From the NCBI GenBank assembly GCA_964408455.1, contig CAYOZN010000006.1, forward strand, positions 62,001 through 126,000: a DNA stretch of 64,000 bases, read 5' to 3'. This stretch comes from CAYOZN01 sp964408455 (GTDB lineage Bacteria > Planctomycetota > Phycisphaerae > UBA1845 > UTPLA1). The notes beneath the pieces were generated by a model, which was given only the letters and a program-made list of their open reading frames with translations, did not search any database and was not told the origin of the DNA. Shown piece by piece: positions 1 to 6,993 of the stretch; within the stretch, counting starts at the first letter, position 1, and every line of letters begins with the position of its first letter. The translations under genes were made by a program, and so were the position numbers.

Positions 1-2
1 GG

Positions 3-461
3 GTAAGCGAGCTGGTTCAGACGTCCAACAACATCTCGACCGTGGAAAGCCACCGTGCGGACGGGCGGCTGGAAATCAGCGTGGGCACGCTGTCGCGCAG
101 CCTTTCCGACAGCGCGCTGGAGGTAGTCAAGCAACAGATCGCGTCGATCGGGCGGCTGGCCGGCGCCCGCGTCGCTCACGGCAATCAATATCCCGGCTGG
201 GAGCCGAATGTCGAGTCGGCGACACTCGGCGTTTGCCGGCGCGCTTATTCCGATTTGTTTGGCGAGGAGCCGCAGGTAAAGGCCATTCACGCCGGGCTCG
301 AATGCGGCATCATCGGCAAACTCGTCGGCGACATGGACATGGTATCGTTCGGCCCGACCATCCACGGCGCGCACAGCCCCGAGGAGCGGGTGTTCGTGGA
401 TTCGGTGGCGAAGTCGTGGCAGTACCTGGTGGCGGTGCTGAAGGAACTGGCGCGCGGGTAG
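3..461 (+). CDS. pepD: Xaa-His dipeptidase (PepD family), C-terminal part
   Basis: This is the last 152 residues of a cytosolic M20-type metallodipeptidase; the frame is open to the window edge, so the N-terminus lies outside. The PepD-like signatures are YPGWEPN, the conserved AIHAGLECG segment and the closing SFGPTIHGAHSPEERV stretch, where family members keep metal and substrate ligands. The protein ends AVLKELARG, as expected for the family's final helix. The family cleaves dipeptides, often Xaa-His. Nothing about its operon can be judged because upstream sequence is missing. The family call is secure; exact substrate is not. Confidence 0.92.
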   Translation, partial: VSELVQTSNNISTVESHRADGRLEISVGTLSRSLSDSALEVVKQQIASIGRLAGARVAHGNQYPGWEPNVESATLGVCRRAYSDLFGEEPQVKAIHAGLECGIIGKLVGDMDMVSFGPTIHGAHSPEERVFVDSVAKSWQYLVAVLKELARG

Positions 462-733
462 CCATCGCGGGTGACTGCGCACGATCAGAACCTGCGTTCC
501 GAGCCGCAGATTGCAGGCCAATGCGTCGGGCCGTTCCTTCAATCGGCATCGGGCGAACGGCTCGCGGGCGGTGCCGCAAGCCGTGATCCGGACTTTGCAC
601 GGGCAGGTGCTGCATGCGGAAATGTCGATTTTGCGCGGCCCGGGGGCGCGTTGTTCCTCGGTTCCCGCGGGACCCACGGGCTATCTTGATACTGGACAGT
701 TTTGCGGTTTAGGCGTATCTTCTTCGAGCCAGT

Positions 734-758
734 GCGAAGCCCCCCGCCGGGGCTTCGC
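734..758 (+). other. Perfect 10-bp hairpin one base before the tRNA-Ser
   Basis: Arms at 734-743 and 749-758 are exactly complementary, with a five-base loop, and end one base before the tRNA 5' end. The 298 bases from 462 to 759 hold no credible gene. The hairpin could be a terminator for upstream transcription lacking a T tract, or a structure in the tRNA precursor leader. Confidence 0.55.
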
Positions 759-759
759 C

Positions 760-850
760 GGAGAGGTGGCTGAGTGGCTTAAAGCGGCGGTTTGCTAAAC
801 CGTTGTACGGGCTAATACCTGTACCGGGGGTTCGAATCCCCCCCTCTCCG
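760..850 (+). tRNA. tRNA-Ser (GCT anticodon)
   Basis: The 7-bp acceptor stem pairs 760-766 (GGAGAGG) with 843-849 (CCTCTCC), followed by discriminator G at 850. The anticodon stem pairs 787-791 with 799-803 around loop 792-798 and anticodon GCT at 794-796. A long class II variable arm follows, typical of tRNA-Ser. The T-loop is TTCGAATC at 831-838. CCA is not encoded. It reads AGC and AGT codons. Confidence 0.95.
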
Positions 851-1148
851 TTCTTCCCCCAAGAGCATGTTGTCGAACGACTTGGGCACATCAACCCGGC
901 ACGGGTATGCGCTGCCTGCGCGCTACCTGGGCTCTCCCCGCGTACACGCCCGTGCAAAATCAGAGCCATGCTGGCCTGCAGTCAGCGGCTCGGAACGGGC
1001 CGAACGAGCCTGCGACTCCCATTCGCACGCGAGTCCGGCTCCTTTTCTTCAAAACCGGTGAAAGATCGATCGCGCGTTTGACGCTGTCCCTGATGAACCG
1101 CGACCGTTCGTGTCGGGCGCCGGGAATCCATCGCAACGGGAGACGATC

Positions 1149-1586
1149 ATGCGCTTGCAACGATCCATTGCACGCAAGAGTACCTTCATGCTGTCACTCA
1201 TGACGGCCGCGGCCGCCCTGGCCCAGGACTACGACCTTTCCTGGCGCACGATTGATGGCGGAGGCCAGATGTTCAGCACCGGCGACACTCTGGAATTGTC
1301 GGGCACAACCGGTCAGCCCGATGCGGCCATTCTGAGCGGCGGCAGTCTGGAGCTGATCGGCGGATTCTGGGCCGTGACGGCCAGTTCGACCGCGGCGTGC
1401 CCCTGTCCGGGGGAGTTCACCGGGGACGGCCAGCGAAACGGCGTGGACATTCAGGGTTTCGTCGACTGCCTGCTCGGCGCGTCCGGCGACTGCGCCTGCG
1501 CCGAGATCGACGGCACGCCGGGCGTCGACGGCGCAGACGTCAGTGCATTCGTCGTACACCTGCTGTCGGATAGCGACTGTCCTTAA
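1149..1586 (+). CDS. Secreted protein with dockerin-like C-terminal domain
   Basis: A 145-residue protein. I start it at the ATG at 1149 because a GGGAGA ribosome site lies just upstream and the N-terminus then becomes a short basic stretch plus hydrophobic segment ending in ALAQ, a plausible signal peptide. The mature N-terminal half is a small beta-rich segment of unknown function (IDGGGQMFSTGDTLELSG). The C-terminal half has two Asp/Asn-rich calcium-loop units, GDGQRNGVDIQGFVDCLLG and GTPGVDGADVSAFVVHLL, resembling the paired dockerin-like repeats common on secreted planctomycete proteins, with four or more cysteines. Role unknown; likely exported. It heads a run of four secreted-protein genes on the same strand. 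Confidence 0.7.
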   Translation: MRLQRSIARKSTFMLSLMTAAAALAQDYDLSWRTIDGGGQMFSTGDTLELSGTTGQPDAAILSGGSLELIGGFWAVTASSTAACPCPGEFTGDGQRNGVDIQGFVDCLLGASGDCACAEIDGTPGVDGADVSAFVVHLLSDSDCP

Positions 1587-1671
1587 AGCACATGTCAACG
1601 GCACGCGCGGTGCGTGACGCATCAATTCGCGCCGATCACGATAACGATCACTCATATCCAAGGAGAGAGCG

Positions 1672-3651
1672 ATGAAGACTATTCACGCGACTATTTCCAT
1701 CATGGTGGCACTCGTTCTGGCCCCCCGCGTCCAGGCACTGCCGATCAGCACGGCCACTACTTATCAGGGCAGCCTGCTGGAATCGGGCACGCCGATAGAC
1801 GAACCGGCCGACATGCGGTTTTCGTTATGGACGGCCGCGGCCGCAGGAAGCCAGATCGGCGCCACCATTGAATTTTCCAACGCCACAATCGGGCCGGTGA
1901 ATGTGGTCGGCGGGCTGTTCACGGTCGACCTGGACTTCGGCAGCGTTCCCTTCAACGGGCAGGAGGTATACCTCGAAATTGCCGCACGGGTGCCCGCAGG
2001 TGCAGGCGGGTGGACAACGCTGTCGCCGCGCCAGCGGATGGCCGCAACGCCGTACTCGTTGTTCTCGACGCTTCCGTGGCAGACCAACGGCAACGAAATC
2101 TTCTACGACGGCACCTTCGTCGGCATCGGCCACGACAACCCGTCATTTCGGCTGGACGTGCGCACCACATCGGGGCGTGCGATCTTCGGCTGGTCAACCG
2201 CGACGAGCGGGAACAACTTTGGCATGTATGGCCAAAGCGAAAGCACCGGGGGCACCGGCGTGTTTGGCTTCGCCACGGCCGATACCGGATCCACCAACGG
2301 CGTCATGGGCTTTGCCGACAGCGCGACGGGCAGGGGCGTGTACGGGTTCGCGCTGGACGCGCAGGGCGCGAACTATGGCGTCTACGGCGAGACCAACAGC
2401 GACAGCGGCTGGGCGGGATACTTCGTCGGCCGGGGGCGTTTCAGCGAGGACCTTGGAATCGGGGTCAGCCCGGCGGCTCGCCTGCACGTTCTCAGCGTGC
2501 CGACGGACAACCGTCCGACCATGATCCTTCAGACGCAGGTGGATCAAGGCGGCGGCCTGTTGGACGTCACTTCTCTCGAGTTCGATGGCGGCTCGATCGA
2601 TGCGTTTTCAGCCGTGGCAGGACCGACGTCGATTCGGCTGAACCCGAATACCGGGGGCGACATTCTGCTCGGGCTGGGGGGCGGCGAGGTCGGTGTCAAT
2701 ACGGTGGCACCGTCGGCAAAGCTGCACGTCGTGGGCTCGAGCAATGCCTCGGCCTCCAGCGGTGGCATTGCCGTTATCGAGCATGGACCGAGCGGCAACC
2801 AGCTCGCCTTCGACGGCAACGAACTTCAGGCGCGAAGCGGCGGCAGCGCCAGTGCGCTGAGACTCAACGCCGGCGGCGGGAACGTCGGCATCGGCGAACC
2901 AACCCCGCTCGCGCCGCTTCATGTGCGCACCGCCGGCATTTCGCTGGGAGCGGGGGCGATGAGCAGTCATCTCGATATCCTGGTCGAGGATACCGACGCG
3001 CTGCTGGGGCTGTACAGCAATTCGGGCGGCGTGGGCGGTTCGTCGGTCGTGCTTGGCCAGGTGGGCAGTACCGGCTCATTCGTGGATAAATGGGTGATCC
3101 ACAAGCGCACTGGAGGTGAATTGCGGTTCCTGTACAACGACACCGACGCCGCGACCCACGACGCGGATACCGATTGGATCGTACGGATGGTCCCCAATGG
3201 AAGGCTGATCTGCCGAATTCTGGAGATCACCGGGGCCGACGTGGCCGAAAAGTTCCCGACCAGCGAGCCCGATCAGATCGAGCCCGGCACGGTCATGGAA
3301 ATCGATCCGCACAATGCCGGCAAACTCCGCATCTCGCGCGGTTCATACAACCGCCGCGTGGCCGGCGTCGTCAGCGGGGCCGGCGACATTCCCGTCGGCG
3401 CAATTCTCGGCAACCTTCCCGGCAGCGAAGATGCGCCGGCGATCGCCCTCAACGGACGCGTCTGGGTTCGCTGCGACGCGACAATGCGAGCCATTGAACC
3501 GGGCGACCTCCTGACGACGGCGGATCGTGCCGGGTGTGCGATGAAAGTCGAGGACCATGCCCGGGCGACGGGCGCAACGATCGGCAAGGCCATGAGCAGC
3601 CTGGCGCGTGGCGAAACGGGCATGGTGCTGGTCCTCGTCAACCTTCAGTGA
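1672..3651 (+). CDS. Large secreted tail-fibre-like repeat protein
   Basis: 659 residues with a clear AAGGAGAG ribosome site and an N-terminal signal peptide (hydrophobic core, cleavage near VQALP). Residues about 25-130 form a beta-sandwich-like head. The middle carries recurring short motifs such as FVGIGHDNPSFRLDV, LGIGVSPAARLHV, VGVNTVAPSAKLHV and NVGIGEPTPLAPLHV, the pattern seen in phage-tail-fibre-like and adhesin-like beta structures. The last about 140 residues (from ITGADVAEKF to MVLVLVNLQ) form a recurrent C-terminal domain seen on large secreted proteins of Planctomycetota and Bacteroidetes. No catalytic motif is visible. It is probably a surface or extracellular structural protein. 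It is followed 41 bases later by the astacin-like protease gene. Confidence 0.65.
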   Translation: MKTIHATISIMVALVLAPRVQALPISTATTYQGSLLESGTPIDEPADMRFSLWTAAAAGSQIGATIEFSNATIGPVNVVGGLFTVDLDFGSVPFNGQEVYLEIAARVPAGAGGWTTLSPRQRMAATPYSLFSTLPWQTNGNEIFYDGTFVGIGHDNPSFRLDVRTTSGRAIFGWSTATSGNNFGMYGQSESTGGTGVFGFATADTGSTNGVMGFADSATGRGVYGFALDAQGANYGVYGETNSDSGWAGYFVGRGRFSEDLGIGVSPAARLHVLSVPTDNRPTMILQTQVDQGGGLLDVTSLEFDGGSIDAFSAVAGPTSIRLNPNTGGDILLGLGGGEVGVNTVAPSAKLHVVGSSNASASSGGIAVIEHGPSGNQLAFDGNELQARSGGSASALRLNAGGGNVGIGEPTPLAPLHVRTAGISLGAGAMSSHLDILVEDTDALLGLYSNSGGVGGSSVVLGQVGSTGSFVDKWVIHKRTGGELRFLYNDTDAATHDADTDWIVRMVPNGRLICRILEITGADVAEKFPTSEPDQIEPGTVMEIDPHNAGKLRISRGSYNRRVAGVVSGAGDIPVGAILGNLPGSEDAPAIALNGRVWVRCDATMRAIEPGDLLTTADRAGCAMKVEDHARATGATIGKAMSSLARGETGMVLVLVNLQ

Positions 3652-3692
3652 ACCAACGACTTTCGAGTGATTTGCGGTACGGGAGACCGAAC

Positions 3693-4748
3693 ATGAACCA
3701 GTTCCTGACAGGTTTGCGGGCGATGCTCGCCGCGGTATGCGCAATTGCGTGGACGAGCACGACGCTTGCCCAGGAGGAGGCCTCGCCGGAGGAAGTCGCC
3801 GCCCTGATCGCGCACAACGAAGAACAAGGAATACCTCCGCCGGTCGATACGCTGCCCGAGGGCATCGTGGTGATCGACGGCGACATAGGCATGCCGGCGG
3901 AGCTGTTGATGCCGCGGGCGACGTTCAATGTGCAGCAATGGCCGGACGGCATTGTGCCGTTCGAATGGGACGCCAACGTCTCCTTTCCCAACCGGTTGCA
4001 GATGGTTGCGGCCATGAATCTCTGGCAGAACGCGGCAAACATTACGTTCGTGCTTCGCGACGGCGAAGAAGATTACATCCATATCCAAAGCGCGACGTTC
4101 AATCTGTCCACCGGAATCGGGATGATCGGCGACCGGCAGGACATTTTCGTCGTGTCCTGGAACAACATATTCATTCAGGCCCACGAGCTGGCGCATGCCC
4201 TGGGATTTTTCCACGAACAGCAGCGGGCGGACCGCGACAGTTTTGTCGATATCGAGTGGAACAATGTCTGCAACAACTGCTGTGCGGGCGGCAGCGACTG
4301 CGCGGGCCAGTTCCAGATGGGCGGGACCGAGATCGCTTATGGTCCGTATGACTTCGACTCGGTCATGCACTACGGGCAGTGTGCCTGGTCGGAATGTGCG
4401 ACCTGCAACGGCGAGGCCAACTGCCGCACCATAACCGTCGAAGCGCCGTGGAACGCTGAGTGGCAGAACGCCATCGGCCAGCGCGATCATCTCAGCTTCA
4501 TGGATCACATGACCATGTCGTTTCTCTATCCCGAAACGAACTGGCGATTCGTCGATCAGGCGTGGGGCGGAACCGAAACCGGCGAATTCCTCTCTCCCTT
4601 CAACACCATCAGCGAAGGTGTGGCCGATACGCCCGCCGGCGGCACGATGTGGATTCAGCCCTCAGCCGCGGTGTATTCGGCGGCAGCGACCTACACGAAG
4701 GCGATGACGATACGCGTGCCGCTCGGTACTGCACGCCTGGGAAATTGA
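3693..4748 (+). CDS. Secreted astacin-type (M12A) zinc metalloprotease
   Basis: 351 residues from the ATG at 3693; upstream in-frame codons overlap the previous gene and lack a signal sequence, whereas this start gives a signal peptide ending near TLAQ (residue 26). The zinc motif HELAHALGFFHE lies at residues 164-175 and the Met-turn SVMHY at 223-227, together diagnostic of astacins. A Cys-rich insert (NNCCAGGSDCAGQ) lies between them. The final about 65 residues, beyond the catalytic domain, form a module ending RLGN that is also found at the end of the next gene. It likely cleaves extracellular proteins. The segment before the catalytic domain may be a propeptide. Family call strong; substrate unknown. 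Confidence 0.9.
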   Translation: MNQFLTGLRAMLAAVCAIAWTSTTLAQEEASPEEVAALIAHNEEQGIPPPVDTLPEGIVVIDGDIGMPAELLMPRATFNVQQWPDGIVPFEWDANVSFPNRLQMVAAMNLWQNAANITFVLRDGEEDYIHIQSATFNLSTGIGMIGDRQDIFVVSWNNIFIQAHELAHALGFFHEQQRADRDSFVDIEWNNVCNNCCAGGSDCAGQFQMGGTEIAYGPYDFDSVMHYGQCAWSECATCNGEANCRTITVEAPWNAEWQNAIGQRDHLSFMDHMTMSFLYPETNWRFVDQAWGGTETGEFLSPFNTISEGVADTPAGGTMWIQPSAAVYSAAATYTKAMTIRVPLGTARLGN

Positions 4749-4861
4749 AGATCGCACGGCCGATGTCGCTTCGAGGAGTCAAGAATCAACGCCAGCGGAG
4801 GCGGGGATCGAATCGGTTGACAGAATCCGCGACAACCCCTTTGAACAAAAGGAAAATCGAC

Positions 4862-6223
4862 GTGAAAGGCCGGACCATCATCGCATCTGCCATCGCAGCG
4901 GCCCTTTTTGGTGCCGCTAGCACGGCACGAGCAATCCCCGCCGTGGTCGAGGGCACCGGCTTCGCCAGTGACGTCTTCGACGGCGATGGCACGGATTCCC
5001 AGTTGCACGCCGTTGGAATTGTCAGCGTGCCGGGCGCAAATGCCATGCGGGTGGCCTTCTCCACATGGCATCTCGGCGCCCGTAGCCGCGTGGTCCTGCG
5101 TTCGCTGATGGACGGACATGTGCAGCACCTGGCGGCGGGGCCGATGGAGAAGTGGTTCGTCGGCAGCGCCTTTTTCAACGGCGATGCCGTAGAGGTGTCG
5201 CTGGAAGTGGCACCCGGCGACCAGGGCGTGTTTGTCGTCGTCGCCGGGGCGCTGGCGGAGGAGCCTTCGCCGGCCACGCCGCGGAGCATCTGCGGAACCA
5301 CGGACAACCGCGTCGCTTCGACCAATCCCCGCGTCGGGCGCATACCCGCATCGGACCCGAGCGGATGCGATGGAGGACTTGGTTGCACGGCGTGGATTCT
5401 GTCGAACGGCGCGCTGATTACCGCCGGTCACTGTGGCCCCGGCAACGGCACGCTGATCGAATTCAACGTGCCGCTGTCAAATGCCGACGGGAGTCTTAAC
5501 CATCCCGGCCCCCAAGACAGCTATCTCGTCGACGGCGCGAGCATCATCAACGCCAACACCGGTAATCTGAACGACTGGTCGATCTTCCAGGTGGAACCGA
5601 ACACCGAAACGAATCTCCTGCCCGTCATCGCGCAGGGGGCGTTCTTTCGAGGCACCATCGACGATCAGAATCCGGCGAACGCCCGCGTCACAGGATTCGG
5701 CTACGACGACTCGCCGACGGGTTCGTGCAACTGGGTCAACACGCACAAGGCCCAGCAGACGCACGCCGGCGAGTACATCGGCTACTTCGACAACGGCGCG
5801 ACGGAGCGATTTCATCAGTATCGCGCGGATACCCGCGCGGCCAGTTCCGGCAGCCCCGTCATCATTGACGGCACCACGCTGACGCTGGGCGTTCATACCA
5901 ACGGCGGCTGTGCAGGCGAGAACCCCGAAGAGGGCCAGAACCTGGGGCCAAGCTTTCGCAATACCGCATTTCGCGGCGCGGTCGAAGCTTACCTGGGAGC
6001 AAACGCCCGCTACGTCGACATCGGGCATCCCTCCGGACTTCAATTCGGCACGGTTTTCCGCCCGTACGACACGGTCGCGAGCGCCTACGCCGCCGTTCCG
6101 GCCGGCGGCACCGTGTATGTGATCGCCGGTGATTACACCGCCGCCAGCGGTAACGCGACCACATATGGCGGAAAACACGTGGTCATTCGAGCCCCCGTTG
6201 GTTCGGTTCGGATCGGTAATTGA
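4862..6223 (+). CDS. Secreted trypsin-like (S1) serine protease with C-terminal module
   Basis: 453 residues from a GTG at 4862 preceded by AAAGGA; this start opens directly into a signal peptide (cleavage near ARA, residue 24). The catalytic triad is readable: His190 in ITAGHC, Asp238 in NDWSIF and Ser331 in SSGSP, an arrangement like the V8/glutamyl-endopeptidase branch of the trypsin fold. About 100 residues of unknown fold precede the catalytic domain. The last about 70 residues (from YVDIGHPSG to VRIGN) match the tail of the preceding metalloprotease in pattern (PAGGT, then Y, then a Val-Arg-Ile strand and the ending GN). The two proteases lie 113 bases apart. Extracellular proteolysis is likely. 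Confidence 0.87.
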   Translation: MKGRTIIASAIAAALFGAASTARAIPAVVEGTGFASDVFDGDGTDSQLHAVGIVSVPGANAMRVAFSTWHLGARSRVVLRSLMDGHVQHLAAGPMEKWFVGSAFFNGDAVEVSLEVAPGDQGVFVVVAGALAEEPSPATPRSICGTTDNRVASTNPRVGRIPASDPSGCDGGLGCTAWILSNGALITAGHCGPGNGTLIEFNVPLSNADGSLNHPGPQDSYLVDGASIINANTGNLNDWSIFQVEPNTETNLLPVIAQGAFFRGTIDDQNPANARVTGFGYDDSPTGSCNWVNTHKAQQTHAGEYIGYFDNGATERFHQYRADTRAASSGSPVIIDGTTLTLGVHTNGGCAGENPEEGQNLGPSFRNTAFRGAVEAYLGANARYVDIGHPSGLQFGTVFRPYDTVASAYAAVPAGGTVYVIAGDYTAASGNATTYGGKHVVIRAPVGSVRIGN

Positions 6224-6333
6224 CGAAATGAGCTGGTGCAAGTCTGGCTATTCGGATGACATCCCGTGCGCGGCGCGGATACAATGCGGGCTATTGCATT
6301 ATCGCCTTGTGTCGAGCCTGCGTGCGGGACCTC

Positions 6334-6951
6334 ATGGCCGCATCCGACTGCGAATTGATCGAGCGCGCAATCCGCGGCGACGAAGCAGCCCTGACGGAGT
6401 TGCTCGTTCGTCACGGGCCCATCGCGCGGCGCAACATCCATAACCTCTTTGCCTGGAGCGCCGCGCTGGAGCTGGATGACGTGATGCAGGTGACCTATAT
6501 GGAGGCGTGCCGCCACATCACGTCGTTTCGGCCCGATGGGGAGGACAAGTTCGCGGCCTGGCTCACCCGCATCGCCCGCAACAACCTGAACGACGCAATA
6601 CGCAGTCTGTCGCGCCAGAAGCGGGCTCCGCCCGGTCGCCAGATGATGGCCTTCGATGAAGCCACGTCCGCGGTGGGCCTGTTCGAACGTCTTGCTGCCA
6701 CGAGCACGACACCGAGCCGCAATGCGGCACGTGCCGAAGTCCACGAAGCGGTGCGCGCGGCGATTCAGTCGCTGCCGGCATCGTACGCACGCGTCCTCGA
6801 AATGCTCGACTTGCAGGGCAAGAGCGCCGCCGAAGCGGCGGCTTCCATGGATCGTTCGATCGGGGCGGTGTATATCCTGCACTCCCGGGCCCTCGATCAC
6901 CTGCGCGAGCGACTGTTTGGGCAGCAGAGCGCATGCCCGGCTGACGGGTGA
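6334..6951 (+). CDS. ECF-type RNA polymerase sigma factor
   Basis: About 205 residues. I prefer ATG 6334 over an earlier in-frame ATG (6256) because it begins right before the first sigma helix (ASDCELIERAIRGDEAAL). Region 2 is visible as LELDDVMQVTYMEACRHITSF and WLTRIARNNLNDAIRSLSRQKR; region 4 as AIQSLPASYARVLEMLDLQGKSAAEAAASMDRSIGAVYILHSRALDHLRERL, with its helix-turn-helix. The gene sits directly before a Ser/Thr kinase gene (42-base gap), an arrangement frequent in Planctomycetota, where such sigma factors are thought to act with the kinase. No anti-sigma gene is nearby. Target promoters unknown. Confidence 0.9.
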   Translation: MAASDCELIERAIRGDEAALTELLVRHGPIARRNIHNLFAWSAALELDDVMQVTYMEACRHITSFRPDGEDKFAAWLTRIARNNLNDAIRSLSRQKRAPPGRQMMAFDEATSAVGLFERLAATSTTPSRNAARAEVHEAVRAAIQSLPASYARVLEMLDLQGKSAAEAAASMDRSIGAVYILHSRALDHLRERLFGQQSACPADG

Positions 6952-6993
6952 ACCCGGAATGCGGCCAGCGGCCACAAGGCGAGGCATCGCACC

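Noticed and set aside
709..969. Minus-strand frame containing GGIRTPGTGISPYNGLANRR
   Set aside because: It is the antisense translation of the tRNA-Ser gene, a well-known false protein in annotation.
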